This document shows, piece after piece, positions 46,687 through 55,788 of a DNA stretch of 64,000 nt. The notes under the pieces are model-generated. The model made no database searches, was not told the origin of the DNA, and was given only the letters and a program-made list of their open reading frames with translations. How positions within the stretch are numbered: position 1 is the first letter of the stretch; each line of letters starts with the position of its first letter. Source of the stretch: Rhizobium herbae (GTDB lineage: Bacteria; Pseudomonadota; Alphaproteobacteria; Rhizobiales; Rhizobiaceae); assembly GCF_017873135.1 (NCBI RefSeq), contig NZ_JAGGJV010000003.1:1-64000 (forward strand), given 5' to 3'. The position numbers and the translations under genes were made by a program.

Positions 46687-47904
46687 ATGGAAACCCTCTT
46701 GCAGTACCAGCCTCATATCCGGCAAACGGCCAACCGCCTCCGCAGCGATTTCGAAGCGATCGAGACCGCCCGGACGCTCGCCGCCGATTTCGCCACCCGC
46801 GCCACCGACCGGGACGCCGAGCGCATCCTGCCCTACAGCGAACTCGATGAGATTGCCCGGTCCGGCCTGCTGGCGATCACCGTTCCCGCCGAGTACGGCG
46901 GACTTGACGTCTCCAATGCCGTATTGGCCGAAGTCACGGCCATTCTCTCCGAAGCCGACGCCTCGATCGGCCAGATTCCGCAGAACCATTTCTACATTCT
47001 CGAGGCCCTGCGGGTTGACGGCAGCGAGGAACAGAAGCGTTACTTCTTCGGCCGCGCGCTGGCGGGCGACCGTTTCGGCAACGCGCTCTCCGAACGCGGG
47101 ACCAAGACCGTGGCCGACTACAACACTCGCATCACGCCCGAAGGACCGGGTTATCGCGTCAACGGCCGGAAATTCTATTCGACCGGCGTGCTTTTCGCCG
47201 ACTGGATCACCGTTTTTGCGCTCGACCCCGAGGACCGGCTGACCATGTCCTTCGTTGCCAAGGGCACGGAAGGCATTGAAATCATCGACGACTGGGACGG
47301 CTTCGGCCAGCGCACCACCGGCAGCGGCACGACGGTTTTCAACAATGTCTATGTCAACGCCGACGCCATCGTCTTCCATCACAAAGGTTTCGAACGGCCG
47401 ACGACGATCGGCTCGGTCGGCCAGATCATCCATGCCGGCGTCGATCTCGGCATCGCTCGCGCCGCCTTTGCCGAGACGCTGGATTTCGTCCGAACCCAGA
47501 GCCGCCCCTGGAAAGATGCCGGCGTCGAGCGCGCCTCGGACGACCCGCTGACCATCGCCAAGATCGGCGAGATCGCCATCCGCATCGAGGCTGCGACAGC
47601 CATCATCGAGCGGGCCGGCCGCAAGGTCGATGTCGCCCAGATGGACCCGACCGAGGCCAATGTCATCGACGCGACGCTATCGGTCGCAGCCGCAAAGGTT
47701 CTCACGACCGAGGTCGCGCTCGCAGCCTCCACCACATTGTTCGAACTCGCCGGCACCTCCGCCACCCGCATCGGCCTCAACCTCGACCGCCACTGGCGCA
47801 ACGCCCGCACCCACACCCTGCACGACCCGGTTCGCTGGAAATCTCACGTGGTCGGGAATTATCATCTGAACGGGGTCAAGCCGCCGAAGAACGGAGCGTT
47901 GTGA
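46687..47904 (+). CDS. SfnB-like acyl-CoA-dehydrogenase-family oxidoreductase
   Basis: 405 aa. It has the acyl-CoA dehydrogenase fold but belongs to the sulfur-acquisition SfnB / DszC-related branch: SDEADASIGQIPQNHFYILE-like segment near residue 95-105, RVNGRKFYSTGVLFADWITV, and GFGQRTTGSGTTVFNNVYVN with the conserved end FDRHWRNARTHTLHDPVRWK seen here as LDRHWRNARTHTLHDP. Such enzymes use reduced flavin and oxygen to oxidise sulfur compounds, or dehydrogenate them. Distinct from, but clearly related to, the protein at 49357-50568. Confidence 0.83.
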   Translation: METLLQYQPHIRQTANRLRSDFEAIETARTLAADFATRATDRDAERILPYSELDEIARSGLLAITVPAEYGGLDVSNAVLAEVTAILSEADASIGQIPQNHFYILEALRVDGSEEQKRYFFGRALAGDRFGNALSERGTKTVADYNTRITPEGPGYRVNGRKFYSTGVLFADWITVFALDPEDRLTMSFVAKGTEGIEIIDDWDGFGQRTTGSGTTVFNNVYVNADAIVFHHKGFERPTTIGSVGQIIHAGVDLGIARAAFAETLDFVRTQSRPWKDAGVERASDDPLTIAKIGEIAIRIEAATAIIERAGRKVDVAQMDPTEANVIDATLSVAAAKVLTTEVALAASTTLFELAGTSATRIGLNLDRHWRNARTHTLHDPVRWKSHVVGNYHLNGVKPPKNGAL

Positions 47905-48037
47905 GGTCGTACCAAGCCCGATGCTGATCGTTGCGGCTAAACGCTCCGCCTTTAGCGATCGGTTTCGAGTGTGCTTCAGAATTCGGTAATCGGAGAGTGT
48001 TATACGGCCGGTCATTCGGAACAATTACAACCTGCGG

Positions 48038-49243
48038 ATGACGATACACGTGGACCTTGCGACCGTACTGCTTCTTCACAAGTCATCATTTTTCATAGGT
48101 GCGCTCTGTTTCCTATACGTTCGATGGCAATCTCCCCGGAGTCATGGGCTGGGCGTCCTGGCCATAGCCTTCCTGCTCCTCGCCATTGCTTCGACTGTTG
48201 CGGGTCTGGGTGAAAAACGCGCTTTGCCCTTGTATGCCTGGGCATTGTCAAGTTTCGCGCTTGGCACGTTTGGTTACGCCGTGTTCTGGATCGGCATAAG
48301 AAGGCTCAGCAGCAGGAAAAAGCGCCCATTTGATTGGCTTGCGACGGCATTGCCAATGCTGCTGACCGCAACGGCAGTGATCACGGGGTTTCACCTCGAC
48401 AACCTTTTCCGCGGCAGCGTTTTTCAGTTCAACTCGATCTTGTTTTTGAGCGCCTCTGCCGTCGCGCTGGTCCACGACACTCGGCATGAGAAACTATCGG
48501 CCAGATATGCATTGGCGGCCTCGATCGTCGTAGCCGCGATATTGTCGCTGTTTATAATCCTCGGATTGGTGGCCTGGAAGGCCATTCATCCTCGTGACGC
48601 ATTCTTTCTGCTCATTCTGTGCCATTTCGCCATAGCGTTGTTTACACTCGTTTTTGTCAAGGAACGGGCGGAGGCAACACTTACAAAACTGCTAGATACG
48701 GATGCCCTCACGCAGATCCACAATCGGCGTTGGTTCTTTTCACAGCTACCGGCAGCACCCCGCGCAGGGGACGCATTCATCATCATCGACATTGATCACT
48801 TCAAGCGCGTGAACGATACGTTTGGCCATGCGGCGGGCGACGCAGTGCTCGCCTCCGTCGCACAAAAGATGGCAGAAAACCTGCGCAAGAGTGAAATCTT
48901 CGCGCGCCTCGGCGGTGAGGAATTCGGCATCTACCTGCCTGCCGCCTCTGATCTTGAGCCGCGCTTTGTTGCCGAGAAATTGCGCAATGCCATCCAGTTT
49001 CTCGATGTCAGGTCCGGCGAGACGGATATTCCCGTCACAATCAGCGCAGGCATCGCGATTGCCGGCGATGGTCTGCAAATGAATGAACTGATGAGCGTTG
49101 CCGATATCGCCTTATACTCGGCAAAGAATTTGGGACGGAACCGCGTTGAGCTGCATCCGTCCAGCCCATCATCCGCAAATGTTGCAGCTGCACGGCACAG
49201 CATGAGCCTATCGCGCGCCAAAAACACCGGGCGGGCGGCGTAA
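48038..49243 (+). CDS. Membrane-anchored diguanylate cyclase (GGDEF)
   Basis: 401 aa. The first about 210 residues hold six to seven hydrophobic helices; the GGDEF domain follows with LLDTDALTQIHNRRWFF, the IDIDHFKRVNDTFGHAAGD segment and the active-site motif GGEEF. The I-site upstream (RxxD) is not evident. It makes c-di-GMP. No clear sulfur connection: probably an inserted or independent gene. Lower GC than its neighbours in the N-terminal half. Confidence 0.9.
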   Translation: MTIHVDLATVLLLHKSSFFIGALCFLYVRWQSPRSHGLGVLAIAFLLLAIASTVAGLGEKRALPLYAWALSSFALGTFGYAVFWIGIRRLSSRKKRPFDWLATALPMLLTATAVITGFHLDNLFRGSVFQFNSILFLSASAVALVHDTRHEKLSARYALAASIVVAAILSLFIILGLVAWKAIHPRDAFFLLILCHFAIALFTLVFVKERAEATLTKLLDTDALTQIHNRRWFFSQLPAAPRAGDAFIIIDIDHFKRVNDTFGHAAGDAVLASVAQKMAENLRKSEIFARLGGEEFGIYLPAASDLEPRFVAEKLRNAIQFLDVRSGETDIPVTISAGIAIAGDGLQMNELMSVADIALYSAKNLGRNRVELHPSSPSSANVAAARHSMSLSRAKNTGRAA

Positions 49244-49356
49244 CAGGACTATACCGGGCATTATAGCCTGCGCCGCAGTTTCAACGGACACCTCCGGCGC
49301 GAACCGGTCTTTTCTGCCTGTAACGCAGTTCGGCATGGTGCCGGCCTGCTCCCTCG

Positions 49357-50568
49357 TCAGCTATACAAGCTCACCACCGGAATCCTGCCATTGAGTACGA
49401 ACTCGCCGACTTCCTTGGCCTTGTAGAACACCGGATCGTGCAGCGTGTGGGTGCGCACGTTACGCCAGAAGCGGTCGAAACGGTACTTTTCCGCCGTCGA
49501 GCGGGCGCCGGTGATCTCGAAGACGCGCGACGTGATATCGAGTGCCACATGGGTCGAATGCACCTTCGCCGCATAGGCTTCCGCCGCCGCCTCGCCACGT
49601 TCGATGGCCGTGACGTCCCGCCCCTTCGACAAGGCCGTCTGCACCGCCAATGCAGCGCTGTCGGCAAGGGCGGCGGAGGCTTTCAGCGAGGCCGTAAACT
49701 CGCCGACACGTTCCAGAATATACGGATCGTCCGATGCCTTCTCGACGCCGGAGGTGATCCAGGGGCGGGTCGTGGTGCGGACATAATCGACGGCAGCCGC
49801 CAGCGCGCCCTCGGCGGCGCCCAGATAGAAGTTCACGAAAACCAGCTGGATCAGCGGGGTATTGAACGTCGCCAGCACCGGTGGCGGATCGTTTTCATCG
49901 GCCGGCGGACCTGTGAAATCCTCGTCGTAGACGGGAAAATCATGGAACTCGACGCTGCCTGAATCGGAAAGCCGCTGGCCGATATTGTCCCAGTCGTCAT
50001 TGGCGACATAACCGGGACGATCGGTCGGCACGGCGAAATTGGCGATCTTGCCGTCAAGCGTCGCATTGGCGTTGATATAATCGGACACGCGGGCGGCGGT
50101 GGAGAAGGACTTGCGGCCGTTCAGCACATAGCCGCTGCCCCGACGCGTCAGCATCAGGCCGGGATCACGCGGATTGACCGCCGCGCCCCAATAGAGATTT
50201 TGCGCCACGGTTTCGACGCCCAGCACCTGCGCGCGCGCCTGATCGGCAAAGGACCAGTAGATCGACTGGCTGTTGACGTAATGATAGCCGAGCAACTGGC
50301 CGATCGAACTCTCGCCGCGCGCCAGGATGCGGACCAGCTTGAGGCCATCCACCCAATCGAGCCCACCACCGCCGATCTCGCGGGCATGCAGGGCATTGAG
50401 CAGGCCGGCCTTTTTCAGCTTGACGATCTCGCCGATGGGCGGGCGGCCCTCCCTGTCGAGGTCTGCCGCGCGCAACGACAGATCGCTGGAGATTTCGGCG
50501 GCGCTGGCAAAAAGGCTGTCGCGCGTGACGCCGAGGCCGGCCGCATAGACGACGTTGGATTGGCTCAT
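49357..50568 (-). CDS. DszC-like flavin-dependent monooxygenase (acyl-CoA-dehydrogenase family)
   Basis: 403 aa from MSQSNVVYAAGLG, with GGAG nine bases upstream; the frame to 50925 is rejected. Motifs include EIGGGGLDWVDGLKLVRILA, SSIGQLLGYHYVNSQSIYW, VLNGRKSFSTAARVSDYI and the C-terminal RFDRFWRNVRTHTLHDPVFY, all typical of the DszC / SfnC group that oxygenate sulfur atoms with reduced flavin. Same-strand gene 70 bases downstream of the CUT2 binding protein gene, so the enzyme is made together with a ribose-type binding protein. Substrate is not known. Confidence 0.83.
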   Translation of the reverse strand: MSQSNVVYAAGLGVTRDSLFASAAEISSDLSLRAADLDREGRPPIGEIVKLKKAGLLNALHAREIGGGGLDWVDGLKLVRILARGESSIGQLLGYHYVNSQSIYWSFADQARAQVLGVETVAQNLYWGAAVNPRDPGLMLTRRGSGYVLNGRKSFSTAARVSDYINANATLDGKIANFAVPTDRPGYVANDDWDNIGQRLSDSGSVEFHDFPVYDEDFTGPPADENDPPPVLATFNTPLIQLVFVNFYLGAAEGALAAAVDYVRTTTRPWITSGVEKASDDPYILERVGEFTASLKASAALADSAALAVQTALSKGRDVTAIERGEAAAEAYAAKVHSTHVALDITSRVFEITGARSTAEKYRFDRFWRNVRTHTLHDPVFYKAKEVGEFVLNGRIPVVSLYS

Positions 50569-50638
50569 GGGGATGCTCCAGTTCATGAAAAGAAGATCGG
50601 TGGAGCCACGATCGACCCCACCTATAAGATTTGAATGT

Positions 50639-51685
50639 TCAGAACAGCTTGGCCGGGATCCAGCTCGCCGTGGCCGCATCGCTGGCGCTGAAGGCCGGAA
50701 TCTTGGCCGCCAGTTCCTCGATCGACTTGACGCCGGCTTCACGCAGGCCCTTCTGGGTGAGCAGCGTCGGCTCGACGGTGATCTGGCGGGGAACTTCCTG
50801 GCCTGCGATTTCGAGCGCTGCGGCCCGGATCGACACGGCACCGACGACGGCCGGATTGGTCGCGACGGTTGCCACCCACGGGCTTCCTTCCTCAACGATC
50901 TCCTGGATATCGGCGGTCGAGACATCGGCCGAATAGATCTTGAGCTTGTCGGAAATGCCGAGATCGGCCGCCGCCAGCTTCACGCCGCGGGCAAATTCAT
51001 CATAGGGCGCAAAAACCACGGTGATATCCGGATTGGCCCGCAGCGCAGCCTTGGCCTGATCGGCGGTGCTCGTCGCCGTCGTATCGCTGACATTGCCGAA
51101 GCGCGCCTTTTCGACGACGCCCTTGTTTTCCGCCTTGAACGTGTCCCAGACCTCGTTGCGGCGATCGAGCGGCGCAAAGCCCGCGACATAGACGTAGCCG
51201 GCATTGAAGCTGGTGCCATTGTCCTTGACGGCCTGCTCAAGCGCCTGCCTGGCCAGCGCATGGTCGCTCTGCTCGACCTGCGGCACCTTGGGATTGTTGA
51301 GATTGACGTCGAAGGCGACGACCTTGATGCCCTTGTCGAGCGCCTGCTGCACGACATCGCCAAGCGATTCCGGAACGCCGTGATCGACGACGATCCCCTC
51401 GACGCCGAGATTGATCGCTTGCAGGACCTGCTCGCGCTGCTCGGCTGCGTCCTGGCGGCCGGGGAAGACCCTCAGATCGATGCCGAGCGCCTTGGCCTGC
51501 GCTTCGGCACCCGCCTGATAGGCCTGGAAGAAATCGCCCGCCGAAATATAGCTGATCAGCGCCAGTTTCACACCGCCCTTGTCGAACGGGGCCGGCGCGC
51601 CGGCCACACCCTCGGCCTTGGCGACAGAAGCGAAGAGAAGTGGAACAAGAGCGGCGGTTGCCGCCAGACGGAGAATGGTTTTCAT
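50639..51685 (-). CDS. Ribose-type (CUT2) periplasmic binding protein
   Basis: 348 aa from MKTILRLAATAALVPLLFAS, with AAGGAA eight bases upstream. Signal peptide ends near VAKA. Mature part has VKLALISYISAGDFFQAYQA, VEGIVVDHGVP and DITVVFAPYDEFARG, the periplasmic binding protein fold of the ribose/galactose group. Divergent from the ATPase at 52047, and transcribed with the DszC-like gene. This linkage of a sugar-type binding protein with a sulfur monooxygenase suggests the ligand is a sulfur compound with a polar, perhaps sugar-like, part. Confidence 0.85.
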   Translation of the reverse strand: MKTILRLAATAALVPLLFASVAKAEGVAGAPAPFDKGGVKLALISYISAGDFFQAYQAGAEAQAKALGIDLRVFPGRQDAAEQREQVLQAINLGVEGIVVDHGVPESLGDVVQQALDKGIKVVAFDVNLNNPKVPQVEQSDHALARQALEQAVKDNGTSFNAGYVYVAGFAPLDRRNEVWDTFKAENKGVVEKARFGNVSDTTATSTADQAKAALRANPDITVVFAPYDEFARGVKLAAADLGISDKLKIYSADVSTADIQEIVEEGSPWVATVATNPAVVGAVSIRAAALEIAGQEVPRQITVEPTLLTQKGLREAGVKSIEELAAKIPAFSASDAATASWIPAKLF

Positions 51686-51783
51686 AAAAAGCGTTCCTTC
51701 TGAAGACAATCGAAAGCGTCACCCGGCAGGCTGCCTGCCCTCTTCGGGACGCACCGCTTATTAGATATGCAATCCATAAATTT

Positions 51784-51795
51784 AATAGAGTAATT
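51784..51795. promoter_or_regulatory. AATAGAG-TAATT variant in the divergent promoter region
   Basis: The 361-base divergent gap (51686-52046) between the CUT2 binding protein and the CUT2 ATPase gene contains AATAGAGTAATT here and TATATGAC-AAATTA-TATAGAC nearer the ATPase gene. No gene is seen in the gap. Confidence 0.3.
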
Positions 51796-52000
51796 GATGC
51801 CATTTTCGCCGAACAGGGAGAATGCTGTTTCACCGAAACCAAGCTGCGCGGCAAAGTTTTACCGACGCAAACTGGCTTCATCGATGTGCGGATGCTCCAC
51901 GCGAACATTCCGCCGCAGCCCAGCCGGCCGCAAAGAAATTGTCCGGGCTGCCGCTACTTCGCAAAGCTGTTCTCCCCGTGCGGCTGTCGCCAATCCCAAA

Positions 52001-52021
52001 TATATGACAAATTATATAGAC
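52001..52021 (+). promoter_or_regulatory. TATATGAC / TATATAGAC direct repeat upstream of the CUT2 ATPase gene
   Basis: Two similar units (TATATGAC and TATATAGAC) spaced by five bases, ending 26 bases before the start at 52047. The second unit matches the box at 54665 and 45067. Confidence 0.45.
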
Positions 52022-52046
52022 AATAACGATATTGGAATGCCGACCC

Positions 52047-53525
52047 ATGCCGCTGTTACAGATCGATGCGCTCAGCCGCAGTTTCGGCCCCACACGCGCG
52101 CTTTCCGGCGCGACATTGACGATAGACGCCGGCGAGATCGTCGCCCTGATGGGAGCGAACGGCGCCGGCAAGTCGACACTGGTGAAAATCCTCTCCGGCG
52201 TCCTGCCGGCGGACAATGGCACGATCACCCTGAAACAGCGGCCCTACGCGCCCCGCACGCCCGCCGAGGCGGCCGCTGCCGGCGTCGTCACTGTCCACCA
52301 ATCGACCGATCTGGTCGGCGCTCCGGGGCTCTCTGTCGCCGATACGCTGCTGCTCACCCGCTTCGCAGAGCGCGGCCAGCCCTTTTTCGTTTCCCGTTCC
52401 GGCATCCGGCGGCAGGCCCGGGCGATCCTTGACGCCGCCGGGTTCGACCTGCCGCTGGACCGCGATTTCGCCGATCTGTCCGCTGCCGACCGGCAGCTGG
52501 TGGCCATTGCCCGAGCGCTTGCCAACAAGGCGGAACTGCTGATCCTCGACGAGCCGACCGCGAGCCTGTCGATCGAGGAAAGCCGGCGCCTCTTCGATAT
52601 TCTCAGGCGTCTGCGCGATGGCGGCCTTGCCATTCTCTACATTTCGCACCGGACCGCCGATCTTGAGGCGATCGCCGACCGGGCCCTGGTCATGCGCGGC
52701 GGCGTGATTGCCGGCGCGTTCCGGCGGCCCATCGATTTTTCCGCCGCCATCGAAACGATGATCGGCCGCAAGCTGCAATCGGCACGGCCGGATATCCGGA
52801 TTGCCGAGGGGGCGCCTGTCTTCGAAATGCGCGGCGCGCAGCTGCTGCCGGATTCAACTCCCTTCGATCTCGCCATTCATACGGGTGAAGTGGTTGCGAT
52901 CACCGGCGTGCTTGGCGCGGGAAAAAGCCGCCTCCTGTCGGCGATCTTCGGCGCTGGCCGCCTTGCGGCCGGTGAGATGCTGCTCAATGGACACGCCCAC
53001 CGGCCGGAAACGCCGGCTCAGGCGATTGCAGCCGGGGTCGCCATGGCCGCGGAGGACCGGCATCGCTCCTCATTGATGCCGGCCAATTGGCCGGGCAGTT
53101 CGCTGGCGGCCACCATCAGCCTTCCCCACCTCGCCAAATGGTATCCGCATGGCTTGCTGTTCGGCGGCCGGGAGCAACACGAGGCGGAAAAGGCCATAGC
53201 CCGGCTGCGCATCAAGGCATCCGGCCCGCAGGCCCCGATCGCCTCGCTCTCCGGCGGCAATCAGCAAAAGGTCGTGCTTGCCCGATGGGAAGCCGAGCCG
53301 AGCAAGCTCCTGCTGCTCGACGAACCGTTCCAGGGCGTCGATGTCGGCGCCCGCCACGACATCATCCAGGCGATCCGCAGCCGGACCGACCGTGCCACGC
53401 TGATCGCCACCTCCGACCCGGAAGAGGCCTATGAGGTCGCCGACCGCATCCTCGTCATCGACCATCACAGCCTCGTCCAGGCAGCGCATGGGCCATCTGC
53501 CGTTTCCCAAGGAATTCACGCATGA
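52047..53525 (+). CDS. CUT2 sugar ABC transporter ATP-binding protein (RbsA/MglA type)
   Basis: 492 aa from MPLLQIDALSRS. Two ATPase halves in tandem, as in RbsA: the first has Walker A GANGAGKSTL and degenerate signature LSAADRQLVAIARAL; the second has GVLGAGKSRL, LSGGNQQKVVLARW and LLLLDEPFQGVDVGA. It couples to the permease that follows with four-base overlap. The binding protein is presumably the divergent one at 50639. An alternative TTG start lies at 52032. Confidence 0.9.
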   Translation: MPLLQIDALSRSFGPTRALSGATLTIDAGEIVALMGANGAGKSTLVKILSGVLPADNGTITLKQRPYAPRTPAEAAAAGVVTVHQSTDLVGAPGLSVADTLLLTRFAERGQPFFVSRSGIRRQARAILDAAGFDLPLDRDFADLSAADRQLVAIARALANKAELLILDEPTASLSIEESRRLFDILRRLRDGGLAILYISHRTADLEAIADRALVMRGGVIAGAFRRPIDFSAAIETMIGRKLQSARPDIRIAEGAPVFEMRGAQLLPDSTPFDLAIHTGEVVAITGVLGAGKSRLLSAIFGAGRLAAGEMLLNGHAHRPETPAQAIAAGVAMAAEDRHRSSLMPANWPGSSLAATISLPHLAKWYPHGLLFGGREQHEAEKAIARLRIKASGPQAPIASLSGGNQQKVVLARWEAEPSKLLLLDEPFQGVDVGARHDIIQAIRSRTDRATLIATSDPEEAYEVADRILVIDHHSLVQAAHGPSAVSQGIHA

Positions 53526-54583
53526 CCTCGATCAATGATGAAAGCCTGTCTCCGCCGGCACGCGGCGACACGACAAAAGGTGAGACAATCCATTGGCTCG
53601 CCGGTTTCAGCGCAGCGCTCAGATCCGGCGCCGTCTTCATCCTGCTGGCAGCGCTCCTTCTCGGATTCACCGCCGCCGAACCCGCCTTCGCCAATATCGG
53701 CAACCTGATGAGCATTCTTCAGGCGGTTGCCGTCGTCGCGATTCTGGGCGCGGGCGTCACCGTCACGCTCGCCGTCGGCGGTTTCGACCTATCGATCGGC
53801 GCGGTCGCCGCGTCCAGCGTCATGGCAGCCAGCTATGCGATGATCGTCTGGGGGCTCGATGCCTTTGCGGCCGTGCCGCTGGTGCTTGCCTTCGGCGCAC
53901 TTGTCGGCCTCGTCAACGCGCTCCTCATCGTCCGGCTCAAGGTTCCCGATCTTCTCGCCACCCTGTCGATGATGTTCCTCCTCTCAGGCCTGCAATTGAT
54001 CCCCACCGCCGGCCGCTCGATCTCCGCCGGGCTGATCCTGCCGGATGGAACGACGGCCACCGGTGCCTACGATCCGGCATTCCTGCTGATCGGCCGCGCC
54101 AGCCTGTTCGGCGTCGTCCCCGTCTCCGTCGTGCTGATGACGATTGTCGCCGTCGTCCTGTTCGTGCTGACGGAGCGAACCCGCATCGGCCGCCTGCTGT
54201 TCGCCACCGGCGGAAACGAAGTGGCGACGCGGCTGGCCGGCGCCTCGACGGCAAGGCTGAAGGTGCTTGCCTATGTCATCTCCGGCACGCTCGCATCGCT
54301 TGGCGGCATCGTCATCGCCGCCCGCGTCGGCCGTGGCGATGTTTCCTCCGGCGGCTCGCTGCTGATGGATGCCGTCGCCGCGGCGCTGATCGGATTCGCG
54401 GTGCTTGGAAAGCGCCGGCCGAACGTTCTCGGCGCCATCGTCGGCGCCGTCTTCGTCGGCGTCCTGCTCAATGGCCTCACCATGCTCAACGCGCCCTACT
54501 ACACCCAGGATTTCGTCAAGGGCGCGGTGCTGGTCGGCGCTCTCGCGCTCACCTACGGGCTTGGGCGCAACAATTCCTGCTGA
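53522..54583 (+). CDS. CUT2 sugar ABC transporter permease
   Basis: 353 aa with an N-terminal soluble stretch of about 30 residues (MTSINDESLSPPARGDTT) and about 8-10 helices. Family motifs include AVGGFDLSIGAVAASSVM and VATRLAGAS. It overlaps the preceding ATPase gene by four bases. One permease is encoded, so the channel is probably a homodimer; contrast the second importer, with two permeases. Confidence 0.88.
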   Translation: MTSINDESLSPPARGDTTKGETIHWLAGFSAALRSGAVFILLAALLLGFTAAEPAFANIGNLMSILQAVAVVAILGAGVTVTLAVGGFDLSIGAVAASSVMAASYAMIVWGLDAFAAVPLVLAFGALVGLVNALLIVRLKVPDLLATLSMMFLLSGLQLIPTAGRSISAGLILPDGTTATGAYDPAFLLIGRASLFGVVPVSVVLMTIVAVVLFVLTERTRIGRLLFATGGNEVATRLAGASTARLKVLAYVISGTLASLGGIVIAARVGRGDVSSGGSLLMDAVAAALIGFAVLGKRRPNVLGAIVGAVFVGVLLNGLTMLNAPYYTQDFVKGAVLVGALALTYGLGRNNSC

Positions 54584-54652
54584 CGCGCGGAAGGCATCAA
54601 GTTTTCCGGGCCGGGCATTTTCTTTGGAAATTCCTTCCTCGGCACGGCCATT

Positions 54653-54672
54653 AATAGACTTATTCTATAGAC
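54653..54672 (+). promoter_or_regulatory. AATAGACT / CTATAGAC direct repeat upstream of the second CUT2 operon
   Basis: AATAGACT and CTATAGAC with four bases between lie 26 bases before the start at 54698. Same type of repeated box as at 52001-52021. Confidence 0.45.
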
Positions 54673-54697
54673 ATTATTTTCTCATGGAGAATGTGTC

Positions 54698-55708
54698 ATG
54701 GAACAGGAAAAATCGGGACGGGGCGTCGGACGCCGTGACCTCTTGAAACTCTCGGCAGTGGCAGGCGCGGCACTGGCCGGCGCCAGCCTCACCGGCAGCC
54801 GCACGGCGGCGGCGGCAGAGGAGCTCTCGCTGAAGGGCAAGCGCATTGCCATCAGCGCCACCGGCACCGACCACTTCTTCGACCTTCAGGCCTACAATGC
54901 CCAGATCGAGGAAGTGAAGCGGCTTGGCGGCGAGCCGATCGCGGTCGATGCCGGCCGCAACGACGGCAAGCTCGTATCGCAGCTTCAGACGCTGATCGCC
55001 CAGAAGCCGGATGCGATCGTCCAGATCCTCGGCACGCTCAGCGTCATCGATCCCTGGCTGAAAAAGGCGCGCGATGCCGGCATCCCAGTGCTGACCGTCG
55101 ACGTCGGCTCGACCAACTCGATCAACAACACGACATCAGACAATTGGGGCATCGGCAAGGACCTGGCGCTGCAACTCGTTTCCGACATCGGCGGCGAAGG
55201 CAATATCGTCGTCTTCAACGGCTTTTACGGCGTGACGCCCTGCGCCATCCGCTACGACCAGCTGGTCAATGTCGTCAAGTATTTCCCGAAGGTGAAAATC
55301 CTCGAGCCGGAACTGCGCGACGTCATCCCGAACACGGTGCAGGACGCCTTCACGCAGATCACAGCGCTACTCAACAAATATCCGGAGAAGGGCTCGATCA
55401 AGGCGATCTGGTCGGCCTGGGATATCCCGCAGCTCGGCGCGACACAGGCAGTGGCCGCGGCCGGCCGCACCGAAATCCGCACCTATGGTGTCGATGGCAG
55501 CCCGGAAGTGCTTCAGCTCGTTGCCGATCCGAACTCGCCGGCCGGTGCCGACGTGGCGCAGCAGCCAGCCGAAATCGGCCGCACGGCGATCCAGAATGTC
55601 GCCCGCCTTCTCGCCGGCCAGACCCTGCCGCGCGAAACCTACGTTCCGGCGCTCCTTGCCAACAAGGCGAACGTCAACGAGGTCAGCAAGAAGCTCGGCA
55701 TCGGCTGA
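54698..55708 (+). CDS. CUT2 periplasmic binding protein with Tat-type signal
   Basis: 336 aa. The start RGVGRRDLLKLSAVAGAALA has a twin-arginine motif (RRDLLK) and a hydrophobic core ending at TAAAA. The mature part (GKRIAISATGTDHFFDLQAY, KRLGGEPIAVDAGRNDGK, DAIVQILGTLSVI, GEGNIVVFNGFYG) has the ribose/galactose-binding fold. It heads an operon of ATPase, two permeases and a monooxygenase. Tat export of such proteins in rhizobia is found, but is not the rule. Confidence 0.88.
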   Translation: MEQEKSGRGVGRRDLLKLSAVAGAALAGASLTGSRTAAAAEELSLKGKRIAISATGTDHFFDLQAYNAQIEEVKRLGGEPIAVDAGRNDGKLVSQLQTLIAQKPDAIVQILGTLSVIDPWLKKARDAGIPVLTVDVGSTNSINNTTSDNWGIGKDLALQLVSDIGGEGNIVVFNGFYGVTPCAIRYDQLVNVVKYFPKVKILEPELRDVIPNTVQDAFTQITALLNKYPEKGSIKAIWSAWDIPQLGATQAVAAAGRTEIRTYGVDGSPEVLQLVADPNSPAGADVAQQPAEIGRTAIQNVARLLAGQTLPRETYVPALLANKANVNEVSKKLGIG

Positions 55709-55788
55709 CGCCGCCGCGCATTCGGTCGATCCGGGCATCGTCCGGATCGACTCTTCTGTTCCAGATCGACCAGCAGGACGGATATGCC

